A DNA stretch of 64,000 nucleotides from Leishmania martiniquensis (lineage: Eukaryota; Euglenozoa; Kinetoplastea; Trypanosomatida; Trypanosomatidae), in assembly GCF_017916325.1 (NCBI RefSeq), contig NC_090154.1:127001-191000 (forward strand), given 5' to 3'. The notes beneath the pieces are model-generated. The model saw only the letters and a program-made list of their open reading frames with translations, searched no databases and was not told the origin of the DNA. Shown here piece after piece: positions 41,511-51,699 of this stretch (its first letter is position 1; every line of letters starts with the position of its first letter). The position numbers were made by a program, and so were the translations under genes.

Positions 41511-44500
41511 ATGCCGGCAGTGCGCACATTGCTGAGGCTCTTCGACCTCGATGAGACAGACGGTAAGATAACCGCACTCGACAGCTATGGCACGAATACG
41601 CATCTGGGCACTAGCTGCGGCCAGCTGATACGCCTCTCCATTTCATCTGCGCCGTCGAATCGATCTCGAACGGCGACAAGCGTTTTCGTTGCACCTGAGC
41701 GGGCGAGTCCGATCAGCGGCGTGACTCCTTCGGCTGAAGCAGTTGGTGCTGCGCCAGGTCTCTCCCCCACAGACGCGACTGCCGTCTTCACGACGGTTGT
41801 GCGCCGCTGCACCGTCTCCGCCTCTGGTGCAGCCGTCCAGCAGCTGCAGCACAGTCGCAGTCAACGCCTTCTTTTCGTCCTCTGTGGTGGCCACCTGCAA
41901 CTGCTGCACGCAGACACCTACGCTGTGCTGAGCACCATCGCAGCGGAGGTGGCCTCGTTCTCCGTCGCGCCGCCTCTGTCTCTCGTTGGCGCCGGCGCGG
42001 GTGTCAGTGTGAGCGGCGACACCAGTGGGCTGCCGATGGTGGGGGCCTCGTCATACACGCATATGCGTGTGCGCACAGGCCGCCTAACGCTGGGGGACGA
42101 CGACAACGCCATGCAGCACAGCCGCACCACCTCACACCTCCGCACGCCGAGCGAAGGTAGCCACGCCAGCTCCTCCGTGCGCACCACCCGGAGCACTTTA
42201 GTCGCCACGCTGTCCGCGAGTCAGATGGGCAGCACTCTCAGTAACGGCGGCAATCTTCACCAGTATCACGGCAACCCTCATCATAACAGTCGTGAGGGCA
42301 GGGGCAGTACCGCGGCAGCTTTCTGCGCTTCGTCCTTTTCGTCAGCAGGCAAGGCGCATGTCGTGTGCGTAGCGGAAAAGCAGAAGAAGGAACTTACCGT
42401 TTACGTGATTGACCGCGTATCGACGTCAGCGTCTGGTGCGACGAGCAATCTGCTGTCATACGCGAACGAGGTCGCGGAGGATGGCGGTGTAGGCGGCAGC
42501 GGCACCGTCACCGCGCCCACCACCAGGTCTGCCCCTCCGCCACCGCGTGTAGTGCTGCGCCAGCGCTACGTGCTGCCGGAGCCGGCGCAGTGCGTGCTCA
42601 TGTGCAGCCCTGCCCCATCCATGCGTCGTGGACCTGTTCTCCCCCCCGCCACCGCTGCTGGCACTCTCTCCGGCGATGGCGCGCCTCTGCTAGCTGGTAG
42701 TGTGGAGGCGGGACTGAGCGTGTGCGTTGGAATGCGCCGCGAAGTGAGCCTGCTGTCTCTGCTGGGGGGCTCACCGTGGTGTATTCTCCGCCTTGACGGC
42801 TGTCGACCGCCTCTGCTCTCCGTCGGAAGTGACCACAACACCTTCTTGGTTCGAACGCAGGCACCGAACACCGTCATGGAGGTAGGCGTGCCTCCAGCTG
42901 CCGCGACAGCCGGGTGCGTGCGCGACGGCGATGCAGGATGGAGGGCAGGCAGTGCTGCCGTAGCGGGGGCAAGCCCCATCTTACTGCGAGCCAGTTCCGC
43001 GATCACCTCCGCGGGGACCTCCTCGGCTGCCCCCGCCGCTGCATTGCGCGTCAAGGATGATGACCTCGTCATGGGCGATGTGTTTCAGGCGGACGCCGCT
43101 GTCGAGCTGGTGTTGGCCCGCTTTCCACACGTTTTCCTCTTCACGGCCCACCACTGCGACGTCATCTCCCACCTCGAGGATGACACAGGCGCCACCTCGA
43201 AGAGCCAGCGTGTTCCGCTTCCAGGCATCCGCTACGGCGCGCTGCGCGGACACGGCATGTCTGTTTGTGTTGCCAGCGACCGCACGGTGTGGATGCTGCA
43301 GCTGAACCCGCTGCGCGTGCAGTTAGCCGAGATGGTGTCAGGCGGTAATATCGAGGGAGCGTTTCAGCTTTTGGCGTTTCATCGTCGGCGTGCCGCTGCC
43401 ACAGCACGCAGCGCGGTATCCGCTCTCGAGGCAGATGACGCGCTGCGTGCCGTCGAGTCTGACTTGTACCGCATGGTTGGGTTTGCGGCCCTTCATCGCG
43501 GCGAGGTTGCCGATGCAATTCGCTTCCTGCGCAACCACGCGGACCCGCGGGAGGTGCTCTTGGAACTGCCCGATTGTATTCCTCCGGCGTCAGGGACGCC
43601 GGCAGCGCAAAGCTCGGGCGCTGGTGTCCCAGCCCAGTCGGCAGGCCTCGACGTGTACGTGCTGGACCACATTGTTATTGTCTCTTCTGCGGACGCGTAC
43701 GATGAGCTGCTACGGCAGAGCTCCACCGCTTCCTGCACCGAGGCCTCTGCGGCGCACGACACAGTCACCACACCCTCTTCCTCGTACTGGGAGGGCTGGC
43801 ACGGACCGTGCGTGTACAACAGCTTCGCCGGTAAGGCCGCTGAAGCGTGGCGCGTGGCGTTTTCGGCAGCGCCCTCGCCATCTTCGATCGCGTGCGGCAC
43901 TGCTGAGGAGTTCGTAGCGAGCCGCTTTGACCTCCTCAAGGCAGAGATCCGCGCGTGGTTCTCTGAGGCGCTTCAAGAGCCCGTAGGCAGTGCCAGTGCC
44001 ATTCCTGGCGCAGCCGCAGCATTCCTCAACGGCACGCGCACCTCCAGCGATCGCGAAAGCATGGAATGCAGTGGCACGCTTCCGTCACTTGCCACCGCCA
44101 CAACTTCACTGTCACTGCAACCAACGCTGCTAGCGGCTCACCGCCGCTCAATGGAGTACGCCTCCCTCGTCTTGGCGTGGGAGGCGAAGGACTATCGCAT
44201 GGCGCACTGGGTCGTCGCCAAGCTCAGCCAAGCCTTGCGTTTAGAGGACTGCGCAGAGATGCTGCGACACTTGCGCGAGTTCCGCTTGCTTGCGGTGTTG
44301 CAGTTCAGGTTGGGCCACGGCGAGGCCTGCCGCGCCACGCTCAGGAACGTGGTGAGCGTCTCTGCAATGCTGCAGCGTCGTTTCGGCCACGCGGCGGCTC
44401 AGACGACTTCCGTCGCATCTCAGCTGAGTCATTGGCGCCAGTGCATGTCAACGCAACCAACACAGAAAAGGTGCAGGGCGGCTGCCGTGCCGTGGCCCAC

Positions 44501-45326
44501 GTGCGGCGGCGGGCTGCTGATGTTGCCATCGCTTGCGGACGTGGCGCGCGTGACTCAAACCCTCTTCGAGATCGAAGCCCCCGTGAGCGTTGCGAGCGAT
44601 GCATCCGCATCCGAAGTGCTGCTGGACAGGATCGTTGCCTACTATGCACCGCCCCATTCGCCGACTGCCACCGTCAGCGCTGCTGCCGCGGCGGCAGGCA
44701 ACGGCGAGGCCGCCTATTGTGAACTCCGCTTTTCGACGTGCGACGCAGGGGTGCCACGCCTGCTGTCTTTTCCGCATGTGGGACCGCTGCTGTCGGCTGT
44801 AGTGGAGGCGACAGGGTCGGCACCAGCCCTTCCACACGCCGCAGTGCAGATTCGTGATGGAGCGGCTACTGAATGTGGCCCCGCCGCAAGCGGTCGCGGC
44901 GTGACGCGCGTCATGCCGTCCGCCCTCACCGCGTTCTTTTACCTGGTGGAGAAACTGGACGTCGCTGGCGTAAAGCAGCTTCTAAGCCTCCAACCGCGCT
45001 TAGCCCAGCTGAGGGATGAGGAGGGGGGCACCGCCTTGCACGTTGCCATGTCTCAGCTGGCGCTTCTCTGCCCGGCACGCACGTGTGGTGCTGACGTCTC
45101 TCACCCACAAGCGCCGACGATGGCGGCGTGGCAGATGCCGTTGCTGCAGCTCTTATGCGCCTTGTGCGGGCTACTCGTGCATTTTGGATGCCCCGCAGGC
45201 GTGCTCAATCGCTATGGATGGAGTTGTTTGGACGTGGCCGCCGTCGCGTGCGCCGGCAACACGACTGCGTTCGACATGGTCACGTCAGCACTGCTGGCCG
45301 CCGTGGAGGCGCGTGCGGTGACCTGA
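41511..45326 (+). CDS. Vps39/Vam6-like vesicle tethering protein
   Basis: Predicted 1271 residues. The N-terminus (K-I-T-A-L-D-S then H-L-G-T-S-C-G-Q-L-I-R-L) is the opening beta-blade of a CNH-type propeller, as in Vps39/Vam6 and TGFBRAP1/Vps3. The propeller is expanded by Ser/Ala-rich inserts and ends near 595. From about 605, G-G-N-I-E-G-A-F-Q-L-L starts the alpha-solenoid. A-D-A-I-R-F-L then D-P-R-E-V-L-L-E-L-P-D mirrors the F-x-K-x-x-x-D-P-x-x-V-x-x-L-(Y/F)-P-D signature of Vps39. Residues about 1139-1271 look like ankyrin-type helices (G-G-T-A-L-H-V-A). Vps39 proteins belong to HOPS or CORVET complexes that tether late endosomes and lysosomes. The exact paralogue (Vps39 or Vps3/TGFBRAP1-like) cannot be settled. 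The clathrin-heavy-chain-like repeats are inferred, not proven. Confidence 0.6.
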   Translation: MPAVRTLLRLFDLDETDGKITALDSYGTNTHLGTSCGQLIRLSISSAPSNRSRTATSVFVAPERASPISGVTPSAEAVGAAPGLSPTDATAVFTTVVRRCTVSASGAAVQQLQHSRSQRLLFVLCGGHLQLLHADTYAVLSTIAAEVASFSVAPPLSLVGAGAGVSVSGDTSGLPMVGASSYTHMRVRTGRLTLGDDDNAMQHSRTTSHLRTPSEGSHASSSVRTTRSTLVATLSASQMGSTLSNGGNLHQYHGNPHHNSREGRGSTAAAFCASSFSSAGKAHVVCVAEKQKKELTVYVIDRVSTSASGATSNLLSYANEVAEDGGVGGSGTVTAPTTRSAPPPPRVVLRQRYVLPEPAQCVLMCSPAPSMRRGPVLPPATAAGTLSGDGAPLLAGSVEAGLSVCVGMRREVSLLSLLGGSPWCILRLDGCRPPLLSVGSDHNTFLVRTQAPNTVMEVGVPPAAATAGCVRDGDAGWRAGSAAVAGASPILLRASSAITSAGTSSAAPAAALRVKDDDLVMGDVFQADAAVELVLARFPHVFLFTAHHCDVISHLEDDTGATSKSQRVPLPGIRYGALRGHGMSVCVASDRTVWMLQLNPLRVQLAEMVSGGNIEGAFQLLAFHRRRAAATARSAVSALEADDALRAVESDLYRMVGFAALHRGEVADAIRFLRNHADPREVLLELPDCIPPASGTPAAQSSGAGVPAQSAGLDVYVLDHIVIVSSADAYDELLRQSSTASCTEASAAHDTVTTPSSSYWEGWHGPCVYNSFAGKAAEAWRVAFSAAPSPSSIACGTAEEFVASRFDLLKAEIRAWFSEALQEPVGSASAIPGAAAAFLNGTRTSSDRESMECSGTLPSLATATTSLSLQPTLLAAHRRSMEYASLVLAWEAKDYRMAHWVVAKLSQALRLEDCAEMLRHLREFRLLAVLQFRLGHGEACRATLRNVVSVSAMLQRRFGHAAAQTTSVASQLSHWRQCMSTQPTQKRCRAAAVPWPTCGGGLLMLPSLADVARVTQTLFEIEAPVSVASDASASEVLLDRIVAYYAPPHSPTATVSAAAAAAGNGEAAYCELRFSTCDAGVPRLLSFPHVGPLLSAVVEATGSAPALPHAAVQIRDGAATECGPAASGRGVTRVMPSALTAFFYLVEKLDVAGVKQLLSLQPRLAQLRDEEGGTALHVAMSQLALLCPARTCGADVSHPQAPTMAAWQMPLLQLLCALCGLLVHFGCPAGVLNRYGWSCLDVAAVACAGNTTAFDMVTSALLAAVEARAVT

Positions 45327-45998
45327 CATGGGCTGTGCCGCACATGAGCCGCTCACCCAAGGGTCTCTTCACCTGTGGTGCGTGTGCGTCGGATGGGGGT
45401 GGTCTGCACGCATTGGCGGTGGTTTTCCCTTTTATCTTCTCACCGCTCATCAAAGCGAAACGCCGTCTCCCTCCCTTCCCCCCTCTCTCCGTCTGTCTCT
45501 CTCTCTCTGTGTTTGCGACTCTCCAGCTGCCGCCGATGCTGTGTTGCAGCGACGGGCTCCGGGTGACCGTCAATGCCGCTGCTCGCCGCATTTCTGTCCT
45601 GACGCCTCTCACGTTGCCCAGTCGTCTCCCTGTCGCACATGGCTACTCCCCTCTGCTGTCCTGCGTCTCTCTCCCCCATCGCCCCTCTCTCTCCACTCCC
45701 CTCGCCCCTTTCTCTTCCTCTTAACGGTTTTTGTTGCTGTGCGTGCGTCTGCATACGAGTGCACACAGTGAACCGCACAGCCGTTCCTTTGTATATATCT
45801 CTCTGTCTGCGTGTCTGTGTGTGTGAGGGAGAGCAGCAGCAGCAACGACCAAAGCAGAAGAGAGGCATCACCGTTGAACAGCAGCTCAGACGCACACCCC
45901 TCTCCTCGCACAGTGGCCCCGCCCTCTTCACTCCTTCTTTGTAGACCTGCGAGAGGAGCTGTCGCACACCCGCGTCCAACCGTTGTGTGCACTCCCCG
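45327..45998. other. Intergenic spacer, Vps39-like to NAP
   Basis: Pyrimidine-rich spacer with repeated CT stretches (45478-45520, 45665-45725) and a short TG run. No gene seen. Confidence 0.55.
45917..45944 (+). promoter_or_regulatory. Predicted spliced-leader acceptor for the NAP gene
   Basis: A C/T tract ends in CTTTGTAG, with AG at 45943-45944, about 54 bases before the ATG at 45999. Confidence 0.6.
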
Positions 45999-47054
45999 AT
46001 GCCACCAAAACACCCGCGTGAGGCACCTGTGCCGATGCAGGATGAGGAGGAGGATGACATGATGGAGGCCGGCAACATGCTGGACTTCCAGAAGTACCTC
46101 GACCCCGACTACGCAAAGAACTTTTTGGCAGGCTTGCCACCGAAAATCCGTCAGCGGGCGCAGGTGCTCTCCGCCTATGACAAAGACCTTACCGCGCAGC
46201 AGAAAGCGCAGAAGGCAAAGGAGGCGGACATCCTGCGCCGCTATGACGCCCTCTTTGCGCCGCTGCTGGACCGTCGTAAGGAAATCGTCACGGGCGCGGC
46301 GGTGTCCGATGCGGAGGTGAAAAAGGGCATGCCGGAGGAGCACGCCGAGCTGGTCTCGGTCGCGGTGGGCGACATGGACGAGGCCGCGAAGGCTGCCGAC
46401 GCGTTTGGCCTCGAAGGGTTCTGGCTGCGTGTTTTGCGCCACCACACCGTGATCGACAGCACCATCGAGCCGCACGACGAGGACGTTCTGAAGCACCTAG
46501 TCGACATCCGGTCATGTGTCGCGGAGGGTGATTACGGTAGCTTCCAGGTGGTCTTCACCTTCTCGCCCAACGATTTCTTCGAGGAGGAGACGATCACGGC
46601 CACAGTACGCGTCAAGGATGATGAGCAGGAGCTGACGGTGACGCCCATCACGTGGAAGTCAGGAAAGAACGTCATGATGCACACCATCACAAAGAAGCAG
46701 CGGATGAAGCGCACGGGCCAGATGCGCACTGTCTCGCACGATGTGCCGCAGCCATCGTTCTTCTGGCTATTCAAGAAGAAGACTGATGCTGACAACGAGG
46801 AGGACGAAGAGGGCGAGGAGGACGACGAGGAGCAGCGCATCAGCATGCTCGAGGTGTTGCACACGTGCATCGTGCCAAACGCCGTGCGCTACTACACCGG
46901 CGAGGCCCCCAACGGCTTCAGCGACGTCGACGAAGAGGAAGAGGAAGAGGAGGAGGACGAGGACGAGGAAGAGGAGATCATCCCGCGGGGTCGCGGCGGT
47001 GCTCGTGGCGCGAACCGTGGCGGCCGTGGTGGTCGCGGTGGTCGGGGTTTCTAA
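45999..47054 (+). CDS. NAP: Nucleosome assembly protein (NAP family)
   Basis: Predicted 351 residues from the first ATG. Family features appear in order. An acidic N-terminus is followed by a long dimerisation helix (about 25-80). The histone-binding fold holds F-x-F-S-P-N-D-F-F-E-E-E (about 185), T-P-I-T-W-K-S-G-K-N (about 218) and K-K-Q-R, then S-F-F-W-L-F. The strand I-V-P-N-A-V-R-Y-Y-T-G-E-A corresponds to the family P-x-A-V-x-x-(Y/F)-T-G-E-A. A C-terminal acidic tract of about 25 residues is nearly all Glu/Asp. NAPs are H2A-H2B chaperones moving between cytoplasm and nucleus. The unusual part is the end: after the acidic tract comes an Arg/Gly-rich tail with repeated R-G-G units, opposite in charge and typical of RNA-binding proteins. 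Confidence in the NAP family is high. Confidence 0.93.
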   Translation: MPPKHPREAPVPMQDEEEDDMMEAGNMLDFQKYLDPDYAKNFLAGLPPKIRQRAQVLSAYDKDLTAQQKAQKAKEADILRRYDALFAPLLDRRKEIVTGAAVSDAEVKKGMPEEHAELVSVAVGDMDEAAKAADAFGLEGFWLRVLRHHTVIDSTIEPHDEDVLKHLVDIRSCVAEGDYGSFQVVFTFSPNDFFEEETITATVRVKDDEQELTVTPITWKSGKNVMMHTITKKQRMKRTGQMRTVSHDVPQPSFFWLFKKKTDADNEEDEEGEEDDEEQRISMLEVLHTCIVPNAVRYYTGEAPNGFSDVDEEEEEEEEDEDEEEEIIPRGRGGARGANRGGRGGRGGRGF

Positions 47055-48883
47055 GCACTCATGACACAAGCCATAACACGCAAGACAGGGGCAACCGAGC
47101 GGTTAGCAGTGAGGAGGAGGAGGGGTGATGCACTCGGCGCTGCCGGCGCGCTGGAGTACAGCTAAGATTGCAGCGGGCGTCTCGTGTCTATCTGGATCGA
47201 AGGCGCAGAGGATAATCAGAGGCGGCGTGATCAGCTCAACCTCGAAAGGGCAGCTACAGCGGCGGCGCGATTAACAATACTTTCACCAGCAGAGTAAAAG
47301 GCAAAGGAGGGGCGGAGTGGGGGTGACGTGCAGGGGAGGAGGGGGGCGCTTAATACGGTGTCGTTCATGAAGAAGAGGGTGAGTGCGTGTGCACGAGCAG
47401 ACTCGAATGCTCCTCTCTTTCTATGTGTCGATTCGTTCTCTTCTCAGCACTCAGCACTCAGCCCCCCTCCTCTCTGCGCAATGTCGCCGTTTAGCCTTGG
47501 GTGCCTTCTGGGGGTCCTTCCACACAGTTCGCCGTCCCCTCCCGTCCCCCTCCCCTCCGCACGCTCTCAGCATGTGCCGACATATTCGAAGAAAAAAACT
47601 AAACGGCTTTTCTCCAAGGGTAGGAGGACGTTGGGAGTCGCTGTCGTCATCGCCACCAGCATCATCATACCTCATTGAGCTCCTTTCTCTATTCCTCATT
47701 CTGTGTGTGTGTGTGTATGGGTGTATGGGTGCCAGTCTCTGTCTCTGTCCCCGTCTCCTCCCTGTTTTGACCTGCCGTCTCTAACCTGACACCCGTAACA
47801 ACATCAGCAACAGAGAAGAAACAATGCGCGTGCGCTCCTCGCTCCCCATAGGAGGAAGAGAGGAGCCTCCGAGGCGCACCTGCGTGTGGGAGGCACCGAT
47901 GCACATTAGCCTTCTTGTCTGGGCAGTCGCTGCGTGATGTACAATGCAGATAGGCGCTTGATTTAGACGGAAACGCCATGATCGAGGCTGCCCTTACTCC
48001 TTTTTTCCCACGAAAAGCGCACACTTTCATGCCTCTCCTCCAAATCCGTTTTGCACGCCATACCTTTCACTTCCACGTACTCTCACGCACGCTCGGGCAC
48101 TGGTCCGCTTCACCACGGCCACCGCTGTTATCACGGTTGGCTCCGTGCTTGTCGATGGGATTCTGTCGCGTTCTCTCGTCTGCTTTTTGTGTGTGTGTGT
48201 GCGTTTCACTTAGCTGCGGCGCGCGGCCGCCCGGGAGTGTGACGGTGTGTGAATTCCCTTCACAAACGAGAGACACGGGGCGTGCCGCCGTGCCATTCCG
48301 ACGAGTAACTGGCGAAGCCGCACGTCTCTCTCTCTCAAACCCTTTTTTTTATCTGCTCATAGACTGACAGCTGCGTTGTGAAACAAAAACAATAAAGGGA
48401 GAGGGAGGATGGGGGGAAGGGAAGGGAAGGGAACGGGCTGACCAGTAGTTTGGCGCGCACACGCACAACAGTTTGCATACAGCTGCCGTCGCTGACACTG
48501 AGAAGAGCCGATCAAAGAAAGGAACAGAATCGTTCTCGCGCTAACGGTTCTGCATCACTCACGGTTGCGACGCTCCGCTGCCCACTCTTTCTGTCAGATC
48601 TCCTTCGCTCCCGCCTTTGCTCGCCAAAAAAAACGTGCTCACACGGCTCGTCACACGATTTAGTACGGCAGCGTGTGCCTGTCTTCTTCTCTTTGCTGTT
48701 ACCGGTGCCTCGACGGGCTCTTTTCTCCGCGCTTCTCCAACGCGCTGCGACGCCATCGCCTTGAACCTCTGGGTGGTGCGCATCCCGTGCAGACGCGCCG
48801 CCGCTCCTTCGTGCGGTTTGGGCAACTCCGAGTGAGTTGAAGGGACGCACATAGACAGGAAGGGGCGAGCTGCAGCCGTCACA
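47055..48883. other. Intergenic spacer, NAP to the 906-residue protein gene
   Basis: 1.8 kb without a supported gene. It contains (TG)n at 47701-47716 and 48188-48201, T-rich and CT-rich tracts, a purine-rich block (48392-48435) and an A8 run at 48626-48633. Confidence 0.5.
48718..48792 (+). promoter_or_regulatory. Predicted spliced-leader acceptor for the 906-residue protein gene
   Basis: The tract CTCTTTTCTCCGCGCTTCTCC is followed by about 50 AG-free bases, then CGTGCAG, with AG at 48791-48792. This is 91 bases upstream of the ATG at 48884. Confidence 0.45.
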
Positions 48884-51604
48884 ATGTCCACTCCAGCGCT
48901 GCCGTACCCCTCCAGCAGCGAGTTCAACGTGCTCGTGCAGCGCTTCAAGCTGCTGAACCTCGTTCAACGAGTTGCCCACCGTGATGTTAGCGAAATGCTG
49001 GACACGGTCGGGTTAGAGGGCCTGACCCGCAAAGGCGTGCTGTCTAGGTGGGGGTGGAGTGGACCAGCGGCCAGTCGCAGTGAGGACGGCGCGGAGTCGA
49101 AGGATTCGCGGCGCGTCTCCCCGTCCGGTATGCGGAATGGGCAACCCACCTCCCGCTCCGATGCTCGCATCGCGGAGGCGCGGTGGAGCAGCAGCAGAGA
49201 GAGGAGCAACAGCGCGGCCCACTTGGCTCGGCGCTCGCACACCTCCACCCGGCAGAGCTCCACCGGAAAAGTTGGGGGAGCCTTATCTTCAGGGACGACA
49301 AAGCGACGCCGGTACACCGTTCAGCCCAAGCATCGCACTCTACACCGCAGCCACTCTGAGCGCGACTCGTTTTTTTCCCGACTCGCGCAGCCGCGCCAGC
49401 GGCCCGACCAACTCGTGGAAGAGGCTCTGGTCTACGATGACGAGCCGGTGCCGCCGGGGCATGGCCGCCGTGGTGGAGACAATGCAGGGTCGTGGCGCAA
49501 AGCTGCCGATCGGCATGGGTCTGTACTCGGAGCTCATGAAGAAGGAGACAGGGATGACGCCGACTCCTATGGAAGACGCCGTCGGGAAACGTTTTCCTCC
49601 GCTGCAGCGTGGGGACTGCAACGACGCCCGTCTCTCGAGGCGTACGCCTACCCCAAGCACTTGCGTGGCCCCTTCCCGGACTGGGCTGCGGCCGGCTCAA
49701 GTGGTGAGCACCGTGACGAGGAGCTCGTCGGCGATCTTGACGGCTACGAGGCTACCCTTTCCCGCTCTCCTGGTCAGCTGCATCCGCAGCGCGATGTGCC
49801 AGCGGACGGCGGCCCTCCCGACCATGCCTTTGCCTCACAGCCGCTGCGCCGTCAGATGCGTGCACCGTTTTCGTCTTTTATGGAGGGCTCAGCGCGCCGG
49901 CGCAGCGTGAACTTCGCGCAACTCGCCAGCGAAGGCGTTGCCGCGGCGGCCGCCACTGACGACCGCCAGCCCGAGGCGCATTATGTTGCGGAGGCTTCCG
50001 TAACTGTCTCACTGCCGACGCCGATACAGACGATGGTAGAAGCCGACTTCGTGACGTCGCCGATGGCTGGCAACAACACTTCACTCTTTGCTGCCACGGC
50101 CCCTGCCGAAATGCTGCCTCGGGGCGGAGGCAGCGGCGCTGACCACAGCAGCGCTCCTGCGGTGCCCCAGCTGAATCTCCCTCCCGCCAGCGGCGGTGGC
50201 TGCGACGCCGCCGAAGGGGAGGGCGCTGGTCAGGGAAGCGGCAGCGGAGGCCGGCGAATTGCCCGCTCACGCAACAGAAGTCCGTCAGGCGCTGCAGGTA
50301 TCGCTCTCGGTGGGTCCACCTCTCAGCTTCCCAAATCGCCACGCGTCGGCCGCGGTCTGGCGCCTAAGGCGAAGCCAAAGGGCGCCGTCGACAGCCCACG
50401 CGTGCCGCTCGAGGCGGTGCGTCATGCGGCAGCGCTTCTGTCGCGCTCTGGTTCGATCCTGCCCAGCCCTACCAACGGTAGCGGGGCCGGTAGTGGCTAC
50501 ACCAGCTACGCTTCGAGGTCGCCGCTGCAGCAGCCACCACGCTCCTCCAGCGCACGCACTCCGCCGACTGCATCGGGCTTCGGCAGCGGCGTGCTTCGGT
50601 CGCCCAGGCCACACACCGTCACTGTGAACGCCAGGTCGGCCACCGACGCCCATCAGCGTGCTGGAGAGGGTCCGAAGAGGGGCGTGACGCCATTGGCAGG
50701 GTTTCGCGCCACAGCATCTCCGTTGGGTCCGCTATCGCACTCGGACGACGCTGCCTTTGTCACCACGCCAAGGGGTGACTGGGTGACGCCCACGACGAAG
50801 AAATCTTTCGAGGAGCTCTTCTCAGTCGTTGATGACATGCTGCTCGACCATCAGAAGTTATTGCGACAAGTTTACAAGGAAGCGCCCGTCCCGAGCGAGG
50901 GAAAGGCGAGGCAGACAGCTGCACCTGCAGCGGCGCCTCGGCCGTCACCGAAGATGGCGAGCGCCCCCGTCGACGACGCAGCGGATTCGTACGGTTCCTC
51001 CTTCGGCGCCGATTTGGAGGTTCTCGGCGACGACGCGTTGCACGCAGAGCGCTACGCTGATTGTATTGACGCGACGATCGAGATGGACGGTGACAACGAT
51101 GGCGACACTGGTGCAGAGCCTCGGCCGCTGCGCTCAGTGGAGGATGAAATGCTGCTCTACACACAACTGCAGCACAAGCTAACGGTGATGGGCGCGGAGA
51201 TGGCCCAGCTCGGACTTCAGAATATGGGCGAGGAGGCTTCAGAGGGCATCCCTACTGCCACTGGGGATGCCGCAGACAGAGGGTCAACTGTTGAATCTGG
51301 AGCACCACTGCTCCAGTCCACCTCTTCCAATACGACCTCCGTGAAACATCCAGCGCGTCGCCAGCATGCCTGCGGAGAGATGCCCGAGGCGATCGTCCAG
51401 CGACTCTGTGCGTACCGTATGAACAACTTCCAATACATTGCCTACAACGAGCGTTTATGGAACAACAGCTCGATCTCACAGTTTGTCTTTGCGCAGCGGC
51501 TGACGGCGGTGTTGATGGAGGAGTGTTGGTGCGAGGTGATGGAGGAAGTTGGCTCCATCATGGACGAGTACGTGGACGGTCTGGCGGATCACGAATTACA
51601 ATAG
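48884..51604 (+). CDS. Protein of unknown function with conserved-looking ends, 906 residues
   Basis: I do not recognise the family. Both ends look ordered while the middle is Ser/Pro/Gly/Ala-rich and probably disordered. Residues 5-48 form two predicted helices (F-N-V-L-V-Q-R-F-K-L-L-N-L-V, then V-S-E-M-L-D). Residues about 640-665 (F-E-E-L-F-S-V-V-D-D-M-L-L-D-H-Q) and 745-785 (E-D-E-M-L-L-Y-T-Q-L-Q-H-K-L) are amphipathic helices with coiled-coil character. The last 75 residues (about 833-906) are compact and acidic-helical. They start with M-P-E-A-I-V-Q-R-L and include F-V-F-A-Q-R-L-T-A-V-L-M-E-E-C-W and a final D-E-Y-V-D-G-L-A-D-H-E-L. No signal peptide or membrane segment is seen. The pattern suggests a cytoskeletal or centrosome-like protein, but this is only an impression. 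Confidence 0.75.
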   Translation: MSTPALPYPSSSEFNVLVQRFKLLNLVQRVAHRDVSEMLDTVGLEGLTRKGVLSRWGWSGPAASRSEDGAESKDSRRVSPSGMRNGQPTSRSDARIAEARWSSSRERSNSAAHLARRSHTSTRQSSTGKVGGALSSGTTKRRRYTVQPKHRTLHRSHSERDSFFSRLAQPRQRPDQLVEEALVYDDEPVPPGHGRRGGDNAGSWRKAADRHGSVLGAHEEGDRDDADSYGRRRRETFSSAAAWGLQRRPSLEAYAYPKHLRGPFPDWAAAGSSGEHRDEELVGDLDGYEATLSRSPGQLHPQRDVPADGGPPDHAFASQPLRRQMRAPFSSFMEGSARRRSVNFAQLASEGVAAAAATDDRQPEAHYVAEASVTVSLPTPIQTMVEADFVTSPMAGNNTSLFAATAPAEMLPRGGGSGADHSSAPAVPQLNLPPASGGGCDAAEGEGAGQGSGSGGRRIARSRNRSPSGAAGIALGGSTSQLPKSPRVGRGLAPKAKPKGAVDSPRVPLEAVRHAAALLSRSGSILPSPTNGSGAGSGYTSYASRSPLQQPPRSSSARTPPTASGFGSGVLRSPRPHTVTVNARSATDAHQRAGEGPKRGVTPLAGFRATASPLGPLSHSDDAAFVTTPRGDWVTPTTKKSFEELFSVVDDMLLDHQKLLRQVYKEAPVPSEGKARQTAAPAAAPRPSPKMASAPVDDAADSYGSSFGADLEVLGDDALHAERYADCIDATIEMDGDNDGDTGAEPRPLRSVEDEMLLYTQLQHKLTVMGAEMAQLGLQNMGEEASEGIPTATGDAADRGSTVESGAPLLQSTSSNTTSVKHPARRQHACGEMPEAIVQRLCAYRMNNFQYIAYNERLWNNSSISQFVFAQRLTAVLMEECWCEVMEEVGSIMDEYVDGLADHELQ

Positions 51605-51699
51605 CGGCAAGGAGCCCTTCGCCAGTATCTCCATGACCGCCAGATAGGTAGTTGTGCACGCACACGCACACACAAGCCTCAGCTCACCTCCCTCTGCTC

